The position numbers and the translations under genes were made by a program. DNA of 64,000 nt from Pseudomonadota bacterium (lineage in GTDB: Bacteria; Pseudomonadota; Alphaproteobacteria; Rhodospirillales; Magnetospirillaceae): contig JAFAAW010000146.1 of NCBI GenBank assembly GCA_023426365.1, positions 1-64,000 of the forward strand, read 5' to 3'. The notes below the pieces were generated by a model. That model was given only the letters and a program-made list of their open reading frames with translations. It searched no databases and was not told the origin of the DNA. Of the stretch, positions 7,641 through 15,683 are shown in pieces. How positions within the stretch are numbered: position 1 is the stretch's first letter; the number at the start of each line of letters is the position of its first letter.

Positions 7641-10343
7641 TCACAACCCCGCCGGGACGCCGCCGGGAATGACGAAGGCGAACACCGCGCCCCGGCCTTC
7701 CTCGCCCTCGACCCAGATGCGCCCGCCCAGGCGCTCGACGATGCTTCTGGAGATGGCCAGCCCCAGGCCGGTGCCCTGGGGCTTGGCGGTCAGGGTGTCG
7801 CCCACCTGCAGGAACTTCTCGAACACCATGTGGCGCGCCCAGGCGGGGATGCCGGGGCCGTTGTCGGCCACGGTGACGCGCAGGCCGCGGCCCTCGGCCG
7901 CCAGGGTGACGCGCACCCGGCCCTGTCCGGGTTCGACGAACTTGACGGCGTTGGACAGCAGGTTGATGACCACCTGCATCAGCTTGTCGCGGTCGGTGAC
8001 CATGGGCGGCAGCGGCGCCAGGTCGGTTTCCAGCACCACGCCCTTTTCCTCGAACAGGCCGCTGGTGGCGGCGACCGCGTCGGCGACCACGGCGGCGGGG
8101 CTGGTTTCCTCCCAATTCCAGCTCATGCGGCCCGATTCGATCTTGGCGATGTCCAGAACCTGGTTGATCAGCCGGGTCAGCCGCTCGCTTTCCTTGATGA
8201 TGATGGACAGGAAATGCTGGCGCTGGGCCTCGTCCAGCCCCGGATTGTCGAACAGGATTTCCGAGAACGAGCGGATCGAGGTGAGCGGCGTGCGCAATTC
8301 GTGCGTCACCGTGCTCATGAAATCGTCCTTGAGGCGGTCAAGCTCCTTCAGCCGCTCGTTGGCCTCCTTCAGTTCGGCGGTGGCGGCCTCCAGCTTCTGC
8401 GAATAGGCCAGGATCTGGCTGGCCTCGTCCAGGATCTCCATCACTTCGTCCAGGCCCACCGTCTCGCCCTTGGCGACCGAGGCGACCATGACGCGGGCCG
8501 AGGCGGTGCCGATGGCCCCGGCCAGCAGATGTTCGGCCAGCGCCACCAGACTGGAATCCGCCTCGCGCAGGCGGTCCAGATCGACGCCGCGCGCCCGCGC
8601 CCAATCGTCGAAGGCGCGCATGGCCCGCTCGCGGCCGACGAAGCGGATGGCCAAAGCGCGCAATTCCTCGACCCGGGCGGTGCCGCGCCAGAAATGCTGG
8701 CCGCCGCGTCCGCCGTCGGGGCGCAGCGCATCGACGAACAGCGACGCCTGGATGCGCTCGATGGCGCTGTGGGTGGTCAGCAGCGACACGCCGATATAGG
8801 CGGCCAGATTGGCCAGCAGGCTCCACACCAGCGAATGGGTGACCGGCTCAAGGCCGCTCAGCCCGAACAGGGCATAGGGGCGCAGGAGGTCCAGCCCGAA
8901 GATGCCGGTGTCGACGAAGGCGCGCGGTATCCAGCCCGAGCGCGCCAGCGACGGCAGCAGCAGGGTGTAGAGCCATACCACGAAGCCGGCGGACAGCCCG
9001 GCCAGCGCGCCCTTTTCGGTCGCCCCCTTCCACAGCACCCCGCCGATCAGGGCGGGCGCGAACTGGGCGGCGGCGCAAAAGCTGACCAGCCCGATCGACG
9101 CCAGGGCATAGGATTCGCCGATCAGCCGCACATAGGCATAGCCCAGCGCCACCACCGCCACGATGGTCCAGCGGCGGATGGACAGCAGCAGCCGCGACAG
9201 GTCGGACCGCCGCGCCAGACCCAGCCAGCGGATGCGCAGCAGCACCGGCATGACCAGGTCGTTGCACACCATGGTGGCCAGGGCGATGGTTTCCACGATC
9301 ACCATGCTGGCCGCCGCCGACAGCCCGCCCAGGAACGCCACCACCGCCAGTCCCTGCGACCCGTGGGCCAGGGGCAGCGCCAGCACGTAAAGATCGGGGT
9401 TGATGGTGTCGCCAAAGGCCAGCCGCCCCGCCACCGCGATGGGCAGCACGAACAGGTTGATCAGGAACATGTAAAGCGGCAGCAGCCAGACCGAACGGGC
9501 GACGTGGCGCTCGTCCACGTTCTCGATCACGCTGACCTGGAACTGGCGCGGCAGGCAGACGATGACCAGCATGGACAGCACGGTCAGGGCCACCCAGTCG
9601 CCATAGGCGGCGGGCGACGGCATGGTGAACAGCCGCGCGATCTCGGGCCGCGCCGCGCCCTGGGTGAAGACGTCGCCGAACCCGGCATACAGGCCATAGG
9701 TGACGAACACGCCCACCGCCAGGAACGCCACCAGCTTGGCGACCGATTCGAAGGCGATGGCGGCGACCATGCCCTCGTGATGCTCGGACGCGTCGATGTG
9801 GCGGGTGCCGAACAGGATGGCGAAGGCCGCCAGGGTGCACGCTACCAAAAGATCGCTGTCGCCCAGGATGGACAGCGGCGGCCCGGCATCGGCGTCGGGC
9901 CAGGTCAGCAGGACGGAAAAGGTGGTGGACACCGCCTTGAGCTGCAAGGAGATGTAGGGCATCACGCCCACCACCGCGATCACCGTCACCAGCCCGCCCA
10001 CCAGCCCCGATTTGCCATAGCGGGCCGAGATGAAGTCGGCGATCGAGGTGATGCGGTGGCGCTTGCCGATGCGCACCATCTTGAGCAGCACCACCGCCGA
10101 CAGACAGGCCATCAGCGTCGGCCCCAGATAGATGGGCAAGAAGCCGATGCCTTCGGTGGCGGCGCGGCCGACGCTGCCGTAGAAGGTCCAACTGGTGTGA
10201 TAGACGGCGATGGACAGCGCATAGGTCAGCGGATTGGCGATCAGCGAGCGGCCCTGTTCCGCCCGCCGGTCGCCGATCCAGGCGATGGCGAACAGCAGGG
10301 ACAGATAGGCAAACGAGATGGCGGCGATCAGCGGGCCGTTCAT
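7641..10343 (-). CDS. Symporter-linked sensor histidine kinase (CbrA/CrbS type)
   Basis: This 900-residue hybrid begins with a sodium/solute symporter (SLC5-like) domain of about 13 helices (residues ~1-510), then a STAC-like linker (~530-625), a coiled coil (~640-670) and a HisKA/HATPase_c kinase. The H-box THELRTPLTSIRSFSEI puts the phospho-accepting His at residue 681. The N box (NLLSNAVKF), DNGPGIP and GTGLGLAISRS are intact, so it should be an active kinase. CbrA and CrbS with this architecture sense nutrients such as histidine or acetate. ATG 10343 follows GGGGGAA and overlaps the stop of the small membrane gene (ATGA). Together with the hybrid exonuclease and receiver gene upstream it forms one transcription unit. 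The ligand is inferred from gene order only. Confidence 0.92.
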   Translation of the reverse strand: MNGPLIAAISFAYLSLLFAIAWIGDRRAEQGRSLIANPLTYALSIAVYHTSWTFYGSVGRAATEGIGFLPIYLGPTLMACLSAVVLLKMVRIGKRHRITSIADFISARYGKSGLVGGLVTVIAVVGVMPYISLQLKAVSTTFSVLLTWPDADAGPPLSILGDSDLLVACTLAAFAILFGTRHIDASEHHEGMVAAIAFESVAKLVAFLAVGVFVTYGLYAGFGDVFTQGAARPEIARLFTMPSPAAYGDWVALTVLSMLVIVCLPRQFQVSVIENVDERHVARSVWLLPLYMFLINLFVLPIAVAGRLAFGDTINPDLYVLALPLAHGSQGLAVVAFLGGLSAAASMVIVETIALATMVCNDLVMPVLLRIRWLGLARRSDLSRLLLSIRRWTIVAVVALGYAYVRLIGESYALASIGLVSFCAAAQFAPALIGGVLWKGATEKGALAGLSAGFVVWLYTLLLPSLARSGWIPRAFVDTGIFGLDLLRPYALFGLSGLEPVTHSLVWSLLANLAAYIGVSLLTTHSAIERIQASLFVDALRPDGGRGGQHFWRGTARVEELRALAIRFVGRERAMRAFDDWARARGVDLDRLREADSSLVALAEHLLAGAIGTASARVMVASVAKGETVGLDEVMEILDEASQILAYSQKLEAATAELKEANERLKELDRLKDDFMSTVTHELRTPLTSIRSFSEILFDNPGLDEAQRQHFLSIIIKESERLTRLINQVLDIAKIESGRMSWNWEETSPAAVVADAVAATSGLFEEKGVVLETDLAPLPPMVTDRDKLMQVVINLLSNAVKFVEPGQGRVRVTLAAEGRGLRVTVADNGPGIPAWARHMVFEKFLQVGDTLTAKPQGTGLGLAISRSIVERLGGRIWVEGEEGRGAVFAFVIPGGVPAGL

Positions 10344-10573
10344 GGCGGTTCCCCCGGGTCGCGCGACACCTCCACCACCAGCGCCAGCACCGCGATCAGC
10401 GCCAGCCAGCCGCCGAACAGCCACAGATACAGCAACGGAATGCCCGCCACCGTCACCGCCCGCGACGCCACCGCCAACAGCGGCGGCATGAACAGCAGCA
10501 AACCCAGCAGGAAGGCGGCGGCAAGCCGTTCGCGGGTGCTGCTGGGGCGCGGGCGGCGGGGGGCGCGGGCCAT
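10340..10573 (-). CDS. Small two-helix membrane protein of the kinase module
   Basis: This 77-residue protein has a basic N-terminus (MARAPRRPRPSSTRER) and two hydrophobic helices (about residues 18-40 and 44-68, the second containing IPLLYLWLFGGW). The layout resembles the small membrane proteins found next to SLC5-type symporters and symporter-kinases. It probably assists or partners the membrane domain of the kinase, whose ATG overlaps its stop codon by four bases. It starts five bases after the stop of the exonuclease-like gene. The family assignment is tentative; the coding call rests on the tight overlaps and the clear hydrophobic pattern. Confidence 0.75.
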   Translation of the reverse strand: MARAPRRPRPSSTRERLAAAFLLGLLLFMPPLLAVASRAVTVAGIPLLYLWLFGGWLALIAVLALVVEVSRDPGEPP

Positions 10574-10578
10574 GGTGG

Positions 10579-12375
10579 CTACAGCCCGCCCACCAGGGCC
10601 AGTTGGGCGGCCATGGCCTGATCCAGCGTGCGGATGCCGCGCGCCGCCAGCAGCGGCAGCAGGCGCGACAGTACCTCGGCCGTGGTCAGCGCGTTGCCCA
10701 AGGCCGACGGATGCGGGTCGGGCGTCACCCCCAGCCGGCGGGCCAGCGCCGGCAGCACCGGATCGCCGTCGGGGTCGGCCACCAGCGCCAGCAGCAGGGT
10801 GTCCAGCACCGGATTGCCCAATGGGGCCGCCGCCGCCGCGCGCAGGAACGACAGGTCGAAGGCGGCGTTGTGCGCGACCAGTACGGCACTGCCGGCGAAT
10901 TCCCTGAACTGGCGCAGCACCAGATCGGCCGGCGGCTTGCCGCGCACCATGGAATCGGTGACGCGATGGAGCCGCGTGGCCTCGGGCGGGATGGGGCGGC
11001 CGGGATCGATCAGGCGGGCGAAGGTGTCGCCCACCATCACCCGCCCATCGGCCAGGCGCACCGCCCCCAACTGCACCAGGGCGTCGCCGCGATCCGGGTG
11101 CGGGCCGGTGGTTTCCACCTCGAACGCCACCATGACCAGCCGGTCCAGCGGTTGATCGCCCAAGCCGCCGGTGGCGGCATGGGCGCGCAGGATGGCGGCG
11201 TCGTGGATTTCGGGGCGCGACGGCAGGCGGGCGTCGTCGGCGGTGAATTGCGGACGGTCGGGGGCGGGCAGGGGGATGCGCAGCACGGTGGTGCCGTTGC
11301 GTAAGGTTTGGCTCCACGGTTCGGAATTATGGCGTTCCATCACGTCGCGCACGGTCTCGCCGTCCACGCCGGTCTCCAGCGGGCGGTCCAGCCAGCCCTC
11401 GATGTCGGCCGACGGCACCGCCTTGCCCACCCAGGCGATGTCCAGGGTGACGTTGCGGTCCGACAGCAGGGCTTCCAGGTCGAAGCGGGTGCGCCCGGTC
11501 TTTTCCGCCAGCCCGGCCACCAGCACGGCCAGGGCGCGGGGCAGGGCGCGGCCGTCGCCCTTGAGCCACAGCGGGATGCCCTGCATGGACAGGATCAGGC
11601 CGAAGCCGGCGGCGTGGCGCGCCAGCACGTTGAACACGTCCTGGGAATACAGGTCGGCCAGCGGCCAGCGCACCTGCTGGCGCCGCTCCGCCTGGGCCTC
11701 CAGGGTGGCGACGCGGGTGGTCAGGGTGTCGCATTCCTCCAGCACCACCCGGTCGAAGGCGGCGCGTTCGCGCGTGCCCATGCCGGGATAGGCGGCCATG
11801 GTCTCGGCCGCCGCGCGGATATTGGCCAGCGGCTGGCGCAGGTCGCGGGCCAACTGGCGGCGCAGGGCATTGTCCTGGGCCAGCAATTCCGCATTGCGGG
11901 CCGGGTCGTTGAGGGCGAGGACATAGCCGGCGAAGGCCGTCCCCTGGCGCACCACGGTCAGCCGGCCATGCGCCAGCCGGCGGGCATCCAGGGTGGCGCC
12001 GGCGAAGGCCACCGAGCGCGGGGCGCCGGGGGCCAGCGCCATGTCGAGCGCCCGCAGCACCGGCTCGCGGCTGAGCAGGGCGAACAGCGCCCGCCCCGGC
12101 GCCAGCCCTTCCGCATCGTCCAGCAGGCGGCGGGCGGCGGCGTTGACGTGCAGGATGTGGTGGTCGGCGCCGCAGACCACCACGCCCTCGTCCAGATCGG
12201 CCAGACAGGCGTCGATCCAGGCGCGGTGGCGCCCGGCCTGGGCGGCCGCGCGGGCGAAATCCTCGTCGGGGTGCGGCGGCGGGGCCGCCGTCGGCTCAGG
12301 GCCGCGATGGGCCACCAGCGCGGCCCAGGCCGCGGCCAGCGACGACACCAGACCGTTTTGCGTCCGTTCGCTCAT
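10579..12375 (-). CDS. PAS/kinase-like protein fused to a DEDDh exonuclease-like domain
   Basis: This 598-residue hybrid accompanies symporter-kinases of the CrbS type. Residues ~50-150 look PAS-like (GVVVCGADHHILHVNAAARRL). Residues ~165-235 resemble a HisKA helix pair, but the usual His position holds Arg177 (ARDLRQPLANI). Residues ~240-380 would be a degenerate ATPase region. From ~412 comes a DnaQ-like fold with FEVETTG, HNAAFDLSFL and HPSALGNALTTAEV. Compared with the usual D-x-E / D / H-x4-D set, the first Asp is Glu419, the last Asp is Asn561, and the His (555) is shifted by one. Catalysis may be lost in both halves. AGGAGG precedes ATG 12375. A scaffold or sensor role for the kinase is inferred. 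Confidence 0.85.
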   Translation of the reverse strand: MSERTQNGLVSSLAAAWAALVAHRGPEPTAAPPPHPDEDFARAAAQAGRHRAWIDACLADLDEGVVVCGADHHILHVNAAARRLLDDAEGLAPGRALFALLSREPVLRALDMALAPGAPRSVAFAGATLDARRLAHGRLTVVRQGTAFAGYVLALNDPARNAELLAQDNALRRQLARDLRQPLANIRAAAETMAAYPGMGTRERAAFDRVVLEECDTLTTRVATLEAQAERRQQVRWPLADLYSQDVFNVLARHAAGFGLILSMQGIPLWLKGDGRALPRALAVLVAGLAEKTGRTRFDLEALLSDRNVTLDIAWVGKAVPSADIEGWLDRPLETGVDGETVRDVMERHNSEPWSQTLRNGTTVLRIPLPAPDRPQFTADDARLPSRPEIHDAAILRAHAATGGLGDQPLDRLVMVAFEVETTGPHPDRGDALVQLGAVRLADGRVMVGDTFARLIDPGRPIPPEATRLHRVTDSMVRGKPPADLVLRQFREFAGSAVLVAHNAAFDLSFLRAAAAAPLGNPVLDTLLLALVADPDGDPVLPALARRLGVTPDPHPSALGNALTTAEVLSRLLPLLAARGIRTLDQAMAAQLALVGGL

Positions 12376-12411
12376 GGCGCCCTCCTGACGGAGAGGAAGA
12401 GGGAAAAGCGG

Positions 12412-12783
12412 CTAGGGCGCGCCCAGGAACTGGCGCACCTTCTCGACCACGTCGCGGGTGGAAAACGGCTTGGTGATGTATTCGTCGGCGCCCAGCGCCA
12501 GGCCCTTTTCCCGTTCCACGTCGCGGCCCTTGGCGGTCAGCATGATCACCCGCACATCGGCCCAGTCGGGATTGGCGCGGATGGTCTGGCACACGTCATA
12601 GCCGTCGCGTTTGGGCATCATGACGTCAAGCAGGACCAGCCCGGGCTTGGCCTGGGCGATGGAGTCCAGCGCCTGTTCGCCGTCGCGGGCCACGCGGACG
12701 TCATACCCCACCTGCTTGAGCAGGAATTCCAGGGAAAGGACGATATTGGGTTCGTCATCAACGACCAGAACGGACGGGGGCAT
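12412..12783 (-). CDS. Single-domain response regulator (CheY-like)
   Basis: This is a 123-residue stand-alone receiver. It shows the acidic pair (VVDDEP), the phospho-accepting Asp in LVLLDVMMPKRDG (about residue 52), the switch Thr (MLTAKG) and the Lys of ITKPFS. There is no output domain, so it signals through protein contacts or phosphotransfer. It lies 36 bases upstream of the exonuclease-like hybrid in the same direction, in the position where CrbR-type modules carry their regulator. CrbR itself has a LuxR-type output, which is missing here. GGGAG precedes the ATG. It is the likely phosphorylation target of the symporter-kinase, though no binding data support this. Confidence 0.9.
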   Translation of the reverse strand: MPPSVLVVDDEPNIVLSLEFLLKQVGYDVRVARDGEQALDSIAQAKPGLVLLDVMMPKRDGYDVCQTIRANPDWADVRVIMLTAKGRDVEREKGLALGADEYITKPFSTRDVVEKVRQFLGAP

Positions 12784-12863
12784 GGCGGTTACTCCCTGTC
12801 TGGAAGGCCCCCTCTGCGGCGGGGAGCTTGTCAGGCAACCCTAACATGCATAATGGCTGCCTG

Positions 12864-13991
12864 TCATGGGCGCCGCTCGGCCAAGGCGTCCCTCTCGGCC
12901 AGGAGATGTGTGACGACCCGCCAAAGGGCGAAGGCATCGGCCGCCTGTCCGGGCTTGAGGTCCGCATGGGCCAGATTGTCCAGCAGGGTCAGCTCGGTTT
13001 TCGGCGCCACGCGGGCCAGGGCGGCGCTTTCGGTCCACGGGATGATGCGGTCGTCGCGGCCATGGATCAGGAACACCTTGGCCGCCAGCCGCGACAGGTC
13101 GCGCGGGGCCAGATCCATGGCGGCGATCTCGGCACGGATGCGCGGTGGCAAGGCGGCCATCAGGGCGGGCACTTGCGCGGGATCGGTGTTGTCCAAAAGC
13201 GCCATCACCGCGCGGCCCTGCGGCCCCAGGCGGGCGGTCAGGTCGGCCACATCGGCGGCGTCGTCGGCCATCTTGCGTTCGGCGATGCCGGCCAGCAGGG
13301 CGCGGTCGCCGCTGTCGTCCAGCCGTCGGGCGTTGGCCTTGACGAACACCCACTTGCCATAGGCGTTGGGCTGGGCGCGCTGCCAGTCCTGACCCGGCCC
13401 GTCGCGGAAGAAGCCGGTGGTGAAGAAGGTGGTGATGGCGGTCAGGTCATAGGGCGCGCCCACCGCGACCACGAAATCGATGCCGGGTTCCGCCAGCGCC
13501 GCCAGCAGGGCGGGAATGCCCGCATAGGAAATGGCGGCGACGCCGACGCCGGGCATGCGCCGTTCGTCCAGCAGGAAGCGGGCGGCGTCCTGGATGGGCT
13601 GGCGGTCGGCGGCGGCGATCTCCTGGGCGCGCAGATTGGCGATGTCGGGCACCAGCACCAGGAAGCGGGCGCGCGCCAGCGCCTGGGCCAGCGCCACCAG
13701 ACGGGGGTCGTCCTTGCCCTCGGGCGCGGCGCCGGGCACCAGCACCAGCCCGGCGCCGGCCTTGGCGGCCGGCAGGTACAGGTCGCCGCTCAGGCGCCGC
13801 CCATCGACGGCGACGGACAGCGGCTGGCGGTCGGGGCGGGGCGTGACCCGCTTGAACAGGCTGTTGTTGGCCCCCGAATTCAGGTCGGCCAGCAGCAACA
13901 GCGCCTCGACGGGGCGCAACGACCATTGCGACAGGGTGCCTAAGGCCACGACGACGGCGGCCAGGACGATCGCGGCAAGCAGACCCTTCAT
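12864..13991 (-). CDS. Alpha/beta hydrolase, membrane-anchored or exported
   Basis: This is a 375-residue serine-hydrolase fold protein. An N-terminal hydrophobic segment (residues ~3-20) suggests an anchor or uncleaved signal. The nucleophile elbow is a relaxed A-I-S-Y-A-G, where the Ser would be catalytic. The late HGRDDRIIPW carries the acid, and NLAHADLKPG the probable catalytic His. Between them lies an insertion (~210-300) forming a lid. The substrate is unknown; dienelactone-hydrolase or bacteriocin-esterase relatives act on small esters. Its ATG overlaps the stop of the upstream membrane gene (ATGA), so the two are co-translated. It is 80 bases from the receiver gene downstream and may or may not share its transcript. 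Confidence 0.8.
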   Translation of the reverse strand: MKGLLAAIVLAAVVVALGTLSQWSLRPVEALLLLADLNSGANNSLFKRVTPRPDRQPLSVAVDGRRLSGDLYLPAAKAGAGLVLVPGAAPEGKDDPRLVALAQALARARFLVLVPDIANLRAQEIAAADRQPIQDAARFLLDERRMPGVGVAAISYAGIPALLAALAEPGIDFVVAVGAPYDLTAITTFFTTGFFRDGPGQDWQRAQPNAYGKWVFVKANARRLDDSGDRALLAGIAERKMADDAADVADLTARLGPQGRAVMALLDNTDPAQVPALMAALPPRIRAEIAAMDLAPRDLSRLAAKVFLIHGRDDRIIPWTESAALARVAPKTELTLLDNLAHADLKPGQAADAFALWRVVTHLLAERDALAERRP

Positions 13992-14479
13992 AGCGGCCCC
14001 ACCTTCTCCAGCCGTTCCTTCAAGTGGTCGTGCTTTTTCTGCAACGCGTCTTCCATTCGTTTGATGCGCCGGTCCAAATCCTCGATGTTGGACAGCCGCT
14101 CGGCCCGCCGGCGGCGGGACCAGCCGCCGCCCACGCGGCGGATGCCCCATTCGGCGCCGACGAAGAACAGGGCGGCGCCGGCCACCAGCGCCACCAGGGC
14201 GGCGATGCCGCCATAGGCGCGATCGACCGCCACCACCGCGCCCCAGAAGCCGATGCTGACCAGCGACGCCGCCCCCACCAGCAGGGCGCGCCCCAGGTTG
14301 CGGTCGTGTTCGGCATGGCGGCGTTCCGCCGCGCGCAGGGCATTGACGATCTCCTCGCGCGCGATGGCCTGCCAGGTGCGGAACGACATCCCCTTGACCG
14401 TGCGGTTGTCGCGGATGGTCTGTTCCAACTTGCGCACAAGATAATCGGCCTGCTGTTCCGGCGTCGGCCCCTCGGCCAT
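13988..14479 (-). CDS. Two-helix membrane protein with coiled-coil tail, unknown function
   Basis: I do not recognise this 163-residue protein. The N-terminal ~65 residues are charged and helical (EQQADYLVRKLEQTIRDNR), two membrane helices follow (about 73-95 and 98-118), and the C-terminus is strongly basic and then a heptad-like coil (RLSNIEDLDRRIKRMEDAL). The pattern suggests a cytoplasmic-facing scaffold in the inner membrane. ATG 14479 was chosen over one six codons upstream because it follows GGGGTG at a workable distance. The gene is translationally coupled to the hydrolase and divergent from the TauE gene. Confidence 0.7.
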   Translation of the reverse strand: MAEGPTPEQQADYLVRKLEQTIRDNRTVKGMSFRTWQAIAREEIVNALRAAERRHAEHDRNLGRALLVGAASLVSIGFWGAVVAVDRAYGGIAALVALVAGAALFFVGAEWGIRRVGGGWSRRRRAERLSNIEDLDRRIKRMEDALQKKHDHLKERLEKVGPL

Positions 14480-14555
14480 GCAATGCACCCCAGCCAAATC
14501 CCCAAGGGGCCTACTCTAGCACCGGCGTGGAAAACCACGTATACCGCCTTGCATC

Positions 14556-15377
14556 ATGACCGATATCTCCCAATTGCTTCCCTTCGCGGCCCTGCTGTTG
14601 GTCGCCGGCGCCGGGGCCGGCATCATCGCCGGCCTGCTGGGGGTCGGCGGCGGCATCGTGGTGGTCCCGGTGCTGTTCCACCTGTTCACCACCCTGGGGG
14701 TGGACGAAGCGGTGCGCATGCAGGTGGCGGTGGGCACCTCGCTGGCCACCATCGTCGCCACCGCGTGGTCGTCGGCCCGCGCCCATTACAAGCGCGGCAC
14801 CGTGGACCGCGACTTCCTGCGCGGCTACGGCCCGCTGATCGTGCTGGGCGTCCTGCTGGGATCGGCGGTGGCCGCCCTGGTCAAGGGGCCGGTGCTGACG
14901 GCGGTGTTCGCGGTGGTCGCCCTGGTGGTGGCGCTGCAATTGTCGTTCGGCAATCCCAACTGGAAGCTGGGCGATCGCCTGCCCACCGGCCTGCCGCGTG
15001 CCGCCCTCGGCACCACGATCGGGGCGTTGTCGGCCATGATGGGCATCGGCGGCGGCACCATGACCGTGCCGCTGATGACCATGTACGGCACGCCGGTGCA
15101 CCGGGCGGTGGGCACGGCCGCCGCCACCGGCTTCCTGATCGGCGTGCCGGGCGTGCTGGGCTTTGTGGTGGGGGGCTGGAACGCGGCCAATCTGCCGCCG
15201 GGCAGCCTGGGCTTCGTCAGCCTGGTCGGGCTGGCGCTGATCGCGCCCACCTCGGTGCTGTGCGCGCCGCTGGGCGCACGGCTGGCCCATCGCCTCGACA
15301 CCAAGATGCTCAAGCGGGTGTTCGCCCTGTTCCTGGGCTTCACCTCGGCGCGGATGTTCTATTCCATCCTGACCTGA
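14556..15377 (+). CDS. TauE/SafE-family sulfite/organosulfonate exporter
   Basis: This 273-residue inner-membrane protein has seven to eight helices in two halves. Each half begins with the family's glycine-rich motif: GIIAGLLGVGGGIVVVPVL near residue 22 and MMGIGGGTMTVPLM near residue 160. TauE/SafE proteins export sulfite, sulfoacetate or related anions, or act as unspecific permeases. No sulfite-producing enzyme is adjacent; the YeeE/YedE gene at 1.7 kb is the only other sulfur transporter nearby. The stop codon lies within the first unit of a three-copy 17-bp tandem repeat, so the C-terminus may have been altered by repeat slippage. Confidence 0.9.
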   Translation: MTDISQLLPFAALLLVAGAGAGIIAGLLGVGGGIVVVPVLFHLFTTLGVDEAVRMQVAVGTSLATIVATAWSSARAHYKRGTVDRDFLRGYGPLIVLGVLLGSAVAALVKGPVLTAVFAVVALVVALQLSFGNPNWKLGDRLPTGLPRAALGTTIGALSAMMGIGGGTMTVPLMTMYGTPVHRAVGTAAATGFLIGVPGVLGFVVGGWNAANLPPGSLGFVSLVGLALIAPTSVLCAPLGARLAHRLDTKMLKRVFALFLGFTSARMFYSILT

Positions 15378-15415
15378 GGCCCATCCTGACCTGGGGTCCG
15401 TCCCGACCTGAGGAT
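15365..15415. repeat. 17-bp tandem repeat, three copies, over the tauE stop
   Basis: Three contiguous units, CATCCTGACCTGAGGCC, CATCCTGACCTGGGGTC and CGTCCCGACCTGAGGAT, cover 51 bases. The TGA of the exporter gene is in the first unit. Because 17 is not a multiple of three, gain or loss of a unit would change the frame only beyond the stop. Confidence 0.85.
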
Positions 15416-15683
15416 TCCCCTCTCTTCCTCCGCCCGCCGCCGGCGCGGATGACGGCACAGGCGCCGCCGGGCGGGCGAAGGAAGAAGAGGCGCACGGCGC
15501 GGGGGGCTCGGACCCGCGATCCGTGGGGAAGGCCCGCCGGCGGACCGTTGGACTTCCCGGACTTTGGACATGGGCACTACCTCTTGCGGGCACAAGAGGG
15601 GGTGATGCCTGACGGGCGCATGGCGCCGGCCAAGGGCTGCGGGCCACGGGCAATGAAGCGGGGAGGCAGCGCCGGCCAGCGGC
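15378..15683. other. Structured gap between convergent genes
   Basis: No gene is visible in 306 bases. Besides the tandem repeat it holds a long imperfect inverted repeat, with arms about 15419-15445 and 15462-15490 (starting CCTCTCTTCCTCCGCC and ending AAGGAAGAAGAGG), and a small perfect hairpin at 15580-15599 (CCTCTTG / CAAGAGG). Neither has a T-tract. They probably act as barriers or RNA-stability elements for the two convergent transcripts. Confidence 0.55.

Noticed and set aside
7614..10907. 1097-codon plus-strand open frame opposite the symporter-kinase
   Set aside because: It lacks any domain signature and is Gln/Gly/His-rich, as antisense frames of high-GC genes are.
12864..14483. 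Single 539-residue fusion of membrane protein and hydrolase
   Set aside because: The upstream half of this frame is antisense/out-of-frame to the coiled-coil membrane gene; an ATGA overlap shows two separate genes.
15359..15595. 78-codon minus-strand open frame in the tauE-FAD oxidoreductase gap
   Set aside because: It runs through the tandem repeat and long hairpin, is Arg/Pro-rich and has no ribosome site.
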